Source: Paenibacillus pasadenensis DSM 19293 (GTDB lineage Bacteria; Bacillota; Bacilli; Paenibacillales; Paenibacillaceae). From it: a DNA stretch of 50,351 bases. Positions 25,760 through 34,066 of this stretch are shown here, in pieces. The position numbers and the translations under genes are program-made. The DNA is taken from contig NZ_KE383858.1 in assembly GCF_000422485.1 (NCBI RefSeq), forward strand, positions 25,977 through 76,327. Direction: 5' to 3'. Every line of letters starts with the position of its first letter. Within the stretch, counting starts at the first letter, position 1. The notes below the pieces were generated by a model, which had not been told where the DNA came from, did no database searches, and saw only the letters and a list, made by a program, of their open reading frames with translations.

Positions 25760-27133
25760 ATGAAGAGAAGACCGAAGATGGGCCTGGTGCTGGGGATGAG
25801 CCTCACGCTGCTGCTGTCCGCATGCAGCGGCAACAACGGAGGCGGAGCGGCGACGAACGGAGCGGCCGCGACGCCGGGCAGCGAGCCGGCCGCCAGCGCG
25901 GCTCCGGCCGAGACGGCGGCGCCGGAGGCGGCTCCGCCTGACCTGGGCGGACGCGTCCTCAAGTTCGCCGCCTGGTGGGATCTCAAGCCGGCCGGCAACA
26001 CGGCCTCGGAGAAGGAGCGGCTGGCGAAGATCGCGGAAGTCGAGAAGAAATACAACGTCAAGATCGAGTTCGTCAACGTTCCGTTCGAGGAGTACATGCC
26101 GAAGTTCACGGCGACGGTGCTGACCGGCGAGCCGTTCGCCGACATCATGCAGATGGAATACAAGTCGGCGCTGCCGGCGGCGCTCAAGGGCCAGCTGCTG
26201 AAGGTCGACGAGTTCACCTCTCCCGAGGACGACATCAACCAGGAAAAGAAGCTGATGGTGCGGACGCCGGCGATCGCCGGACAGGAGTACGGCTTCGACA
26301 ATCCGGGCATGGCCGGCTCCGGCATCCACTACAACCGCGACCTGTTCAAGAAGCTGGGCCTGCCGGACCTGCAGGAGCTGTACGCCAGCGGACAGTGGAA
26401 CTGGGACAAATTCCTGGAGATCGCCAAGCAGGCGACCAAGGACACGGACAACGACGGCAAGACCGACACGTACGGCTTCTCGGGCTGGTCGATCGACATC
26501 GCCCGCAACTTCGTCGCCGCCAACGGCGGGGCCTTCGTCGACCCCGAGAACAAAGCGGAGGGCTTCACGAATCCGAACACGATCGAGGCCGTCGAATTCG
26601 TCAACAAGCTCTACAACGTCGAGAACGTCGTCAAGAACAAGACGGGCGACCGGATGAACTACGAGGAGTTCAACACGTTCAAGGACGGCGACGTCGCGAT
26701 GTTCCCGGCGCCGATCTGGGCGGTGAGCAGCGAGCTGCCGTTCGACTTCGGCGTCGTGCCGTTCCCGGTCGGCCCTCACGGCAGCGACAAGTTCACCTTC
26801 GCGGACAGCGGCAGCGCGGCCAAGTTCATTCCGAAAGGGGTCAAGGATCCCCAGCTCGTCTACAAGATCTACGAAGAGACGTTCGACATCGCCCAGACCG
26901 AGGACTTCCCGGGGCAGGAATGGCTGGAAGGCCAGTACAACCATGAGGAAGACATCATGATGATGAAGGACAACATCAACGGCAAGGGGCAGATCGTGCT
27001 CGAGGACGCGTATCCGGACTACCCGACCGGCAAGTTCCTGACGGACATCCTGGTGAACAGCCAATCGGTGACCGCTTCGGCGCAGAAATACAAGCCGGAG
27101 GCCGAGGCTTCCATCGGCAAGCTCGGCAATTGA
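25760..27133 (+). CDS. Sugar ABC transporter solute-binding lipoprotein
   Basis: A 457-residue extracellular binding protein of the CUT1 class. It has a lipoprotein signal (GMSLTLLLSAC, lipid Cys22) followed by a Gly/Ala/Pro-rich linker and the binding domain (FAAWWDLKP, GFDNPGMAGSGIHYNRDLFKKLG, EEFNTFKDGDVAMFPAP). It should capture oligosaccharides, probably of mannan origin given the downstream GH26 and GH2 genes, and pass them to permeases encoded downstream. GGGAGGG precedes the ATG. A terminator separates it from the next gene, so it is likely made in excess over the rest of the operon. Confidence 0.92.
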   Translation: MKRRPKMGLVLGMSLTLLLSACSGNNGGGAATNGAAATPGSEPAASAAPAETAAPEAAPPDLGGRVLKFAAWWDLKPAGNTASEKERLAKIAEVEKKYNVKIEFVNVPFEEYMPKFTATVLTGEPFADIMQMEYKSALPAALKGQLLKVDEFTSPEDDINQEKKLMVRTPAIAGQEYGFDNPGMAGSGIHYNRDLFKKLGLPDLQELYASGQWNWDKFLEIAKQATKDTDNDGKTDTYGFSGWSIDIARNFVAANGGAFVDPENKAEGFTNPNTIEAVEFVNKLYNVENVVKNKTGDRMNYEEFNTFKDGDVAMFPAPIWAVSSELPFDFGVVPFPVGPHGSDKFTFADSGSAAKFIPKGVKDPQLVYKIYEETFDIAQTEDFPGQEWLEGQYNHEEDIMMMKDNINGKGQIVLEDAYPDYPTGKFLTDILVNSQSVTASAQKYKPEAEASIGKLGN

Positions 27134-27155
27134 CCGCATCGAACGGCCAGCAACG

Positions 27156-27179
27156 GGGGAGCTTGCGCTCCCCTTTTTT
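27156..27179 (+). terminator. Intra-operon terminator after the binding-protein gene
   Basis: GGGGAGC (27156-27162), loop TTGC, GCTCCCC (27167-27173), then TTTTTT. It lies 22 bases after the stop and 19 bases before the next gene, which has no visible promoter of its own, so partial read-through is expected. Confidence 0.85.
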
Positions 27180-27197
27180 CGTGAAGGGAGGATTCGG

Positions 27198-30137
27198 GTG
27201 AACATCAGCCATCGTCGAAAAAAGAACGCCCCGGTCCGCTTGGCCGCGGCGGCGCTGAGCCTGGCGCTGCTGCTGCCGCTCGGCCTGCCCCCTGTCCGGG
27301 CGGAGCAGGCGCAGCCGCCTGACGCCACGAGCGCCGCGGCCGAGCCGTCCGCGGAGCACGGCACGGCCGCGATGCGCGAGCGTCATTACGCGGCTTATTT
27401 GGCGGAGCACGAGGAGGCCAAGGCGCCGGGCGAAGAGATCGTCCTGCAGGCCGCCCAGGCGAGCCGCTGGGAGGGAGAGGGCTTTCGCCAGCTGCAGGAC
27501 TACGAGGGGATGGACGGCGTCTCGCTGCTGACCGGCGAGTCCGGCGCGGCTGAATGGACCTTCGACGTCAAGGAGGAAGGCTTGTACCACATCAGCCTGC
27601 TCTACTACCCGATCGAGGGCAAAAGCTCGGCGATCGAGCGCGCCTTGTCCATCGACGGGGAGCGTCCGTTCCGGGAGGCGGGCTTCCTGCAGTTCGACCG
27701 GATCTGGGACAACGTGCAGGATCAGGTGCAGCGGGACAACCAGGACAACGACCTGAGGCCGAACCAGGGCGAGGCGCCTAGGTGGAGCGAGGCGGCGTTC
27801 GCCGACTCCGACGGCTACGAGAACGAGCCGTTCCAGTTTTATTTTTCCGCCGGGACGCACACGCTGCGGCTGGAGTCGACGCGCGAGCCGATGGTGATCC
27901 GCCAGCTCAGGCTGCATCAGCTGCCGTCCCCGCCGACCTACTCCGAGTGGATCGCCGAGCAGGAGAGCTCGGGACGGGCGGCGACGTCCGGCCGGCTGGT
28001 CACGGTGCAGGGAGAGGCCGCATCCGCGAAGTCGTCCCCGACGCTGTATCCCGTCAGCGAGCGGGCGAGCGCCGCGGTCACGCCGTACAGCAGCTCCAAG
28101 ATCCGCATCAACGCGATCGGCGGCTACAACTGGCGCATCCCGAACCAATGGCTCGAATGGGAAATCGACGTCCCGGAAACGGGCCTGTACCGGATCGCCT
28201 TCAAGTCCAAGCAGAACTTCGTCCGCGGCATCTACTCGACCCGCAGGCTGACCATCGACGGCGTCGTGCCGTTCCGCGAGATGGAGAACGTGGCGTTCCG
28301 CTACAAGAGCGGCTACCGCATCGACGTGCTCGGCGGCGAGGAGCCGTATCTGTTCTACCTGGAGAAGGGAACGCGCACGCTGAGGCTGACCGCCTCGCTC
28401 GGCGAGTTCGCTCCGCTCATCCGCGAGGTCGAGGACAGCCTGTTCAACCTCAACGCGGCGTACCGCAGCATTCTGATGATCACGGGCAATACGCCGGACC
28501 CGTTCCGCGACTATCAGGTCGACCGCAAGATTCCCGGCTTGATGGAGTCGCTGCAGGCCGAGCGCGACCGGCTGCAGGCCGTCTCCGCCCGCATCGTCGA
28601 GCTGTCGGGAGGCTCGGGCGACCAGGAGGCGCTGCTGGACACGATGGCGGAGCAGCTCGAGTCGATGATCGACGAGCCCGATACGATTCCGAAGCGGCTG
28701 GCCGCCTACAAGACCAATACCGGCGGCCTCGGCACCTGGGTGCAGAAGGCGCGCGAGCAGCCGCTGCAGATCGACGAGCTGTACGTCGCTTCCGCGGACG
28801 CCGAGCTTCCCCGCAAAGGAATGGGCTTCGGCGCGAAGCTGAAGCATGAGGCGCTGACGTTCCTGAGCTCGTTCTTCACCGATTACAACCAGATCGGCAA
28901 CGTATCGAAGGACGACGAGCAGCGCAGCGTCACGGTATGGATCGGGAGCGGCCGCGACCAGGCCAATACGATCAAGGCGATGATCGACGAGACGTTCACG
29001 GCCGAGACCGGCATCGGGGTGAACCTGAAGCTGGTGAACATGGGCACGCTGCTGCCGGCGACGCTGGCCGGCCAAGGTCCGGACGTCGCGATGCAGATCG
29101 GCAACGACCTGCCCGTCAATTTCGCCATGCGCAACGCGGCCGAGGATCTGACCCGCTTCCCCGACTTCGAGGACGTGCGGGATCGGTTCCGCCCGAGCGC
29201 GATGGTGCCCTACAGCTATGGCGACGGGGTGTACGCCTTGCCGGAGACGCAGACGTTCAACATGCTCTTCTACCGCAAGGACGTGCTGCAGGAGCTTGGC
29301 CTCCGCGTGCCGCAGAGCTGGGAGGACGTCTCGGAGATGCTGGCGGTGCTGAGCAAGAACCATATGCAGTTCGGCCTGCCGCCCGTCGTCCAGGGGACGG
29401 TGCAGGGGGAGAACGTGCCGCCGAACTCGCTGTACGCCGCGCTGCTCTATCAGAACGGCGGCCAGTTCTATCGGAACGGCGGCCGGGAGTCTGATCTGGA
29501 CTCGCGCACCGGCATCGAGACGTTCAAGGCGTGGACGGAGTTCTACACCGACTACAAGCTGGAGAAGGAATTCGACTTCGCCAACCGGTTCCGCACCGGA
29601 CAGATGCCCGTCGGCATCGCCGACTATACGACCTACAACCAGCTGTCCGTCTTCGCGCCCGAGATCCGCGGCATGTGGGGCTTCGCCCCGATCCCCGGCA
29701 CGCCCGGAGCCGGCGGATCGCTCGACCGCTCCGTCCCGAGCGGCGGCAGCGGCGTCGTCCTGCTGAGCAAGGCGCAGGACAAGGACGCGGCGTGGACGTT
29801 CATGAAGTGGTGGACGAGCGAACAGACGCAGACGAAGTTCGGACGCGAGATGGAAGGGCTGATGGGAGCCGCCGCCCGCTATCCGACCGCCAACATCGCC
29901 GCGCTCGACAGCCTGCCCTGGCCGGCGGAGGACTACGCCAGCCTGAAGCGGCAGTTCGAGTGGGTGAAGGGAGTTCCCGAGGTTCCGGGCGGCTACTTCA
30001 CCGGACGCCATCTGTTCAACGCCTTCTACAAGACCGTGAACGGCGGCGTGGAAGCGCGGGAATCGATCATGGACTACGTCCAATACATTCAAGACGAGAT
30101 CCGGACGAAGCGCAGCGAATTCGGATTGCCTCGCTAG
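27198..30137 (+). CDS. Large secreted solute-binding protein with N-terminal beta-sandwich regions
   Basis: A 979-residue exported protein. Residues 1-35 are a signal peptide of the ordinary type (cleavage after VRA), with no lipobox cysteine. Residues about 77-245 and 267-405 are two related beta-rich regions with carbohydrate-binding-module character (WTFDVKEEGLYHISLLYYP and LEWEIDVPETGLYRIAFKSK). A helical stretch follows to about 560, and residues 575-979 are a CUT1 solute-binding domain (VTVWIGSGRDQANTIKAMID, TFNMLFYRKDVLQELG). It may hold the polysaccharide near the transporter. How it stays on the cell is unclear. The start is GTG after GGGAGG. Confidence 0.8.
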   Translation: MNISHRRKKNAPVRLAAAALSLALLLPLGLPPVRAEQAQPPDATSAAAEPSAEHGTAAMRERHYAAYLAEHEEAKAPGEEIVLQAAQASRWEGEGFRQLQDYEGMDGVSLLTGESGAAEWTFDVKEEGLYHISLLYYPIEGKSSAIERALSIDGERPFREAGFLQFDRIWDNVQDQVQRDNQDNDLRPNQGEAPRWSEAAFADSDGYENEPFQFYFSAGTHTLRLESTREPMVIRQLRLHQLPSPPTYSEWIAEQESSGRAATSGRLVTVQGEAASAKSSPTLYPVSERASAAVTPYSSSKIRINAIGGYNWRIPNQWLEWEIDVPETGLYRIAFKSKQNFVRGIYSTRRLTIDGVVPFREMENVAFRYKSGYRIDVLGGEEPYLFYLEKGTRTLRLTASLGEFAPLIREVEDSLFNLNAAYRSILMITGNTPDPFRDYQVDRKIPGLMESLQAERDRLQAVSARIVELSGGSGDQEALLDTMAEQLESMIDEPDTIPKRLAAYKTNTGGLGTWVQKAREQPLQIDELYVASADAELPRKGMGFGAKLKHEALTFLSSFFTDYNQIGNVSKDDEQRSVTVWIGSGRDQANTIKAMIDETFTAETGIGVNLKLVNMGTLLPATLAGQGPDVAMQIGNDLPVNFAMRNAAEDLTRFPDFEDVRDRFRPSAMVPYSYGDGVYALPETQTFNMLFYRKDVLQELGLRVPQSWEDVSEMLAVLSKNHMQFGLPPVVQGTVQGENVPPNSLYAALLYQNGGQFYRNGGRESDLDSRTGIETFKAWTEFYTDYKLEKEFDFANRFRTGQMPVGIADYTTYNQLSVFAPEIRGMWGFAPIPGTPGAGGSLDRSVPSGGSGVVLLSKAQDKDAAWTFMKWWTSEQTQTKFGREMEGLMGAAARYPTANIAALDSLPWPAEDYASLKRQFEWVKGVPEVPGGYFTGRHLFNAFYKTVNGGVEARESIMDYVQYIQDEIRTKRSEFGLPR

Positions 30138-30152
30138 AGGAGGGAAGCGATC

Positions 30153-31058
30153 ATGCAGACCTGGTGGAGCATGAAATGGAAGGAAGTCAAGACGAGCCGG
30201 CAGTCCTATGCGATGCTGGCTCCGTACATGATCCTCTTTTCGGTGTTCACCGTGCTTCCGGTGCTCATATCCATCGTACTCAGCTTCACCTATTTCAACA
30301 TGCTGGAATTTCCCAAGTTCATCGGCTGGCAGAACTATACGCGCCTCTTCCTTGAGGACGACGTCTTCCTGATCGCGATGAAAAACACGCTGCTGTTCGC
30401 CGTCATCACGGGCCCGGTCAGCTACATGGCCTGCTTCGTATTCGCCTGGATCATCAACGAGCTGTCGCCGAAGCTGCGGGCGTTCATGACGCTCGTCTTC
30501 TACGCTCCGTCGATATCCGGCAACGTCTTCTTCATCTGGCTGATGATCTTCTCCGGGGACCGCTACGGCATCATGAACGGGATGCTCATGAAGCTCGGCA
30601 TCCTGCTGGAGCCGATCCAATGGCTCAAGACGGAAGCCTACATCCTGCCGATCATCATCCTCGTGCAGCTGTGGCTGAGCCTCGGCACCGGCTTCCTCGC
30701 GTTCATCGCCGGCCTCCAGACCGTCGACCGCACGCTGTACGAGGCCGGGGCGGTCGACGGCATCCGCAACCGCTGGCAGGAGCTGTGGTTCATCACGCTG
30801 CCGTCGATGCGGCCGCAGCTGATGTTCGGAGCGGTCATCCAGATCACGACGGCGTTCGCCGTGGCGGACGTCTCGATCGCGCTGGCCGGCTTCCCGAGCG
30901 TCAACAACGCGGCCGCGACGATCGTCACGCATCTGATGGACTTCGGCACGACGAGATACGAGATGGGCTATGCGTCCTCCATCGCGACCGTGCTGTTCCT
31001 GATCATGGTGGGAGCCAACCTGCTCGTCCAAAAACTGCTGCGCAAGGTAGGTGAGTGA
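30153..31058 (+). CDS. Sugar ABC transporter permease (UgpA/LplB type), pair 1
   Basis: A 301-residue inner-membrane permease with six hydrophobic segments and the ATPase-contact EAA loop EAGAVDGIRNRWQELWFITL near residue 195. It forms the channel together with the next gene product. It follows the large binding-protein gene by 15 bases with GGAGG before the ATG. No ATPase gene lies in the cluster, so a shared MsmX-type ATPase is expected. Confidence 0.93.
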   Translation: MQTWWSMKWKEVKTSRQSYAMLAPYMILFSVFTVLPVLISIVLSFTYFNMLEFPKFIGWQNYTRLFLEDDVFLIAMKNTLLFAVITGPVSYMACFVFAWIINELSPKLRAFMTLVFYAPSISGNVFFIWLMIFSGDRYGIMNGMLMKLGILLEPIQWLKTEAYILPIIILVQLWLSLGTGFLAFIAGLQTVDRTLYEAGAVDGIRNRWQELWFITLPSMRPQLMFGAVIQITTAFAVADVSIALAGFPSVNNAAATIVTHLMDFGTTRYEMGYASSIATVLFLIMVGANLLVQKLLRKVGE

Positions 31059-31062
31059 GGCC

Positions 31063-31929
31063 GTGAACTTCTCGTTGCCGCTTCGCCGCAAGCGGGTGAA
31101 CCGCTCGCTCGGAGGCACGATCTCGCTGTTCGCGCTGCTCGTGCTGTTCGGCTGCTTCATGATCCTGCCGCTCGTCTATGCCGTCAACAACGCCTTCAAG
31201 CCGCTGGACGAGATTTTCCTGTTCCCGCCGACGCTGTTCGTCCGCAATCCGACGCTCAACAATTTCGTCGACCTGTTCGCCCTGATGGGCAACTCGTGGG
31301 TGCCGTTCTCGCGCTACATCTTCAACACCGTCTTCATCACCGGCGCGGGCATCCTCGGCCATGTCGTGCTCGCCTCGGCGGCGGCGTACCCGCTCGCCAA
31401 GCATAAGTTTCCCGGCAAGAAGGCGATGTTCGGCATCGTCGTCCTGTCCCTGATGTTCACGCCTGCCGTAACGGCCATCCCCAACTACATGATCCTGTCG
31501 TGGCTGGGCCTGATCGACACGTACTGGGCCGTCATCGTGCCGGCGTTCGCCTACTCGCTCGGCCTGTACCTGATGAAGCAGTTCATGGAGCAGATCCCGG
31601 ATTCGCTGCTGGAGGCCGCCAAGATCGACGGCGCGAGCGAATACCGCATCTTCTGGACGATCGTCATGCCGAACGTCAAGCCGGCCTGGCTGACGCTCGT
31701 CATCCTCCAGTTCCAGATTTTGTGGGGGACGGACGGCAACGGCTTCATCTACAGCGAGCAGCTCAAGTCGCTGCATTTCGCGGCGGGCCAGATCGTCGCC
31801 GGCGGCATCGCGCGCGCCGGAGCGGCGGCCGCGGTCGCGCTCATCCTCATGAGCGTGCCGATCACGATGTTCATCTTCTCCCAGAGCCGGATCATCGAGA
31901 CGATGGCCACCTCGGGAATGAAGGATTAG
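31063..31929 (+). CDS. Carbohydrate ABC transporter permease (UgpE/YtcP type), pair 1
   Basis: A 288-residue second permease with the EAA loop EAAKIDGASEYRIFWTIVMP near residue 190. Two GTG codons in frame are possible starts: 31051 (overlapping the previous stop) and 31063. I choose 31063 because GGTAGGTGA lies about eight bases before it. It is the partner of the permease at 30153. Confidence 0.92.
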   Translation: MNFSLPLRRKRVNRSLGGTISLFALLVLFGCFMILPLVYAVNNAFKPLDEIFLFPPTLFVRNPTLNNFVDLFALMGNSWVPFSRYIFNTVFITGAGILGHVVLASAAAYPLAKHKFPGKKAMFGIVVLSLMFTPAVTAIPNYMILSWLGLIDTYWAVIVPAFAYSLGLYLMKQFMEQIPDSLLEAAKIDGASEYRIFWTIVMPNVKPAWLTLVILQFQILWGTDGNGFIYSEQLKSLHFAAGQIVAGGIARAGAAAAVALILMSVPITMFIFSQSRIIETMATSGMKD

Positions 31930-31940
31930 GAGGGAAGTCC

Positions 31941-33431
31941 ATGAAACTCCATGCGTGCCTGCTCTCGCTGTCGGCGGCGGCGCTGCTGGCGCTCGGCCTT
32001 CCCGGCCCGGCCTTCGCCGAGTCGGCGCCGTACGAGAGCTACAATTACGACTCCTGGAGCGACGCGGTGCCGGCTCCGGCCGCCTACTTGCCGGAGAAGA
32101 GCGTGAGCGGCGCCGACCTCGGCGTCGGCGATTTCGTCGAGCCGAGCGACATCGCCGTATCCGCCCGCGGCCTGCTCTACATCGTCGACAGCGGCAATGC
32201 CCGGATCGTCGTCGTGGACGGGGACTGGCGGGTGAAGTCCGTCATCGACCGCTTCGAGCGGGACGGACAGCCGGACGGCTTCAGCAATCCGACGGGCCTG
32301 TACGTGGACGAGGCCGAGCAGCTCTATGTCGCGGATTCCGGCCATTCCCGGATCGTGGTGCTCGGCGCCGACGGAGCCTTCATCCGGACGATCGAGAAGC
32401 CGAGCTCCGACATCCTGCCCGACGGATTCGCCTTCACGCCGCTGAAGGTGGCCGTCGACAAGGCCGGGCGCGTCTATGTCGTCGCCAAGGGCATTTTCGA
32501 GGGCATCATGCAGTTCGACGGCAGCGGAGCGTTCATCGGCTATGTCGGCACGAACAAGGTGTCTCCGGACTATGCGGAATATTTCTGGAGGATGCTCTCG
32601 ACCAAGGCGCAGAAAGCCCAGATGGTGCTGTTCGTCCCGACGGAATTTTCCAATCTCGACATGGACGGCAAAGGCTTCCTGTTCGCGACGAACATCGACC
32701 CCGGCTCGCGCGAGCCGATCAAGCGGCTCAACCCGTCCGGGGACGACGTGCTCAAGCGCTTCGGCTACTTCGACGTAGCCGGGGATATCCGGTACCGCTC
32801 GGCGGTGGGGCCGTCGCGGATGATCGACGTGAACGTGCGCGAGAGCGGCCTCTACAGCGTGCTGGACTCCAGCCAGGGCAAGGTGTTCACCTACGACCAT
32901 GAAGGCAATCTGCTCTACATCTACGGCGGCAAGGGCAGCCAGCGCGGCACGGTCAAGACGCCGGCGGCGATCGAGCAGCTCGGCGACCGGCAGCTCGTGC
33001 TGGACCGCGGCCGGGCGAGCATCGAGGTGTATGCCCCGACGAGGTACGGCAGCGCCGTCAACAAGGCGGCCGGGCTGCACTACACCGGCGACGAGCGGCA
33101 GGCGGTTCCCGCCTGGAAGGAAGTGCTGAAGCTGAACGCCAACTTCGACCTCGCCTACATCGGCATCGGCAAGTCGCTGCTGATGGAGCGCAAGAACAAG
33201 GAAGCGATGACGTACTTCGAGCTCGGCATGGACCGCGACTCCTACTCGGTCGCCTTCAAGCGATATCGGCGCGAGGTGATGAAGGAGCACTTCGGCACGG
33301 CGCTGACGATTCTGCTCGCCGCCGTCGCCGCGTACGCGCTCTGGCGGCTGGCCGGGCGCAGGCTGCTGCGCGGCGGACGGTCCGCCGGACCGCCGCCGCC
33401 ATGGACTTCATCGAAAGCGAAGGAGGGCTGA
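31941..33431 (+). CDS. Exported NHL-repeat protein with C-terminal membrane anchor
   Basis: A 496-residue protein with a signal peptide (LSAAALLALGLPGPAFA), NHL-type beta-propeller repeats at about residues 65-380 (EPSDIAVSARGLLYIVDSGN, NPTGLYVDEAEQLYVADSGH, LKVAVDKAGRVYVVAKG), a short TPR-like helical part (AVPAWKEVLKLNANFDLAYI) and one membrane helix near residue 460 (TALTILLAAVAAYALW), leaving a short tail inside the cell. The propeller should therefore lie outside and could bind protein or glycan. It lies 11 bases after the permease gene; GGAGGG precedes the ATG. The function is not known. Confidence 0.8.
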   Translation: MKLHACLLSLSAAALLALGLPGPAFAESAPYESYNYDSWSDAVPAPAAYLPEKSVSGADLGVGDFVEPSDIAVSARGLLYIVDSGNARIVVVDGDWRVKSVIDRFERDGQPDGFSNPTGLYVDEAEQLYVADSGHSRIVVLGADGAFIRTIEKPSSDILPDGFAFTPLKVAVDKAGRVYVVAKGIFEGIMQFDGSGAFIGYVGTNKVSPDYAEYFWRMLSTKAQKAQMVLFVPTEFSNLDMDGKGFLFATNIDPGSREPIKRLNPSGDDVLKRFGYFDVAGDIRYRSAVGPSRMIDVNVRESGLYSVLDSSQGKVFTYDHEGNLLYIYGGKGSQRGTVKTPAAIEQLGDRQLVLDRGRASIEVYAPTRYGSAVNKAAGLHYTGDERQAVPAWKEVLKLNANFDLAYIGIGKSLLMERKNKEAMTYFELGMDRDSYSVAFKRYRREVMKEHFGTALTILLAAVAAYALWRLAGRRLLRGGRSAGPPPPWTSSKAKEG

Positions 33432-33433
33432 GC

Positions 33434-34054
33434 ATGAAGCGAAGCGACCTGTCTTTTCCGCTGCATCTCATCGTGCATCCGTTCGACGGCTATTGGGATC
33501 TCAAATATGACGGCCGCGGCCGCGTCCGGATCGCGCTGATCGTGCTCGGCCTCGTCGTCGTCTCCACGATCGTGCAGAGCCAGTATGCCGGATTCCTGGT
33601 CAACTACAACGATCCCCGGCAGCTCAACAGCATCGTCCAGCTGCTGACGATCGTCGTGCCCTTTTTCCTCTGGTGCGTCTCCAACTGGTCGATCACGACG
33701 CTTCTGGACGGGGAAGGGAAATTCAAGGAGATCGTCATGGCGACGGGCTACGCGCTCGTGCCGATGGCGCTGATCTACCTGCCGATGACCGTCGCCAGCC
33801 GCTTCATGGTGATGGAGGAGACGGCCTTCTATTACCTGATGCTGTCCGTCGCCTCCCTATGGTTCGTGGCGCTGCTGTTCGTCGGCACGATGACCGTGCA
33901 TCAATACACGGCGCTCAAGACGATCGTGACGATGGCGCTGACGGTCGCCGTCATGGGCATCATCGTTTTCCTCGGCACGCTGGTCGCGAGCATGGCGCAG
34001 CAGATGATCGAGTTCGTCGTCAACATCTATCGGGAATTGTCTTTCCGCACTTAA
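33434..34054 (+). CDS. Yip1 family membrane protein
   Basis: A 206-residue integral membrane protein with five hydrophobic segments, starting FPLHLIVHPFDGYWDLKYDG, a sequence typical of bacterial Yip1-domain proteins. The start at 33434 directly follows the previous stop and has GGAGGG upstream. In Paenibacillaceae such genes stand beside NHL and DUF5696 genes in sugar ABC clusters (from general knowledge of the group). A role in assembling or gating the envelope complex is only a guess. Confidence 0.8.
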   Translation: MKRSDLSFPLHLIVHPFDGYWDLKYDGRGRVRIALIVLGLVVVSTIVQSQYAGFLVNYNDPRQLNSIVQLLTIVVPFFLWCVSNWSITTLLDGEGKFKEIVMATGYALVPMALIYLPMTVASRFMVMEETAFYYLMLSVASLWFVALLFVGTMTVHQYTALKTIVTMALTVAVMGIIVFLGTLVASMAQQMIEFVVNIYRELSFRT

Positions 34055-34066
34055 GGGGGCGCAGCT

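Noticed and set aside
24233-25760. Mobile-element borders around the mannan block
   Set aside because: I found no transposase, terminal inverted repeat, tRNA or direct duplication at either side; the insertion idea rests on gene order only.
26976-31160. A 1394-residue open frame on the minus strand opposite the mannan transporter genes, and similar long antisense frames elsewhere (for example 4543-6765 plus, 20658-22376 minus, 39667-42165 minus)
   Set aside because: They are composition effects of GC-rich codons: no ribosome binding site, no recognisable domain, Arg/Ala/Val/His-rich sequence, and they lie opposite genes with clear families.
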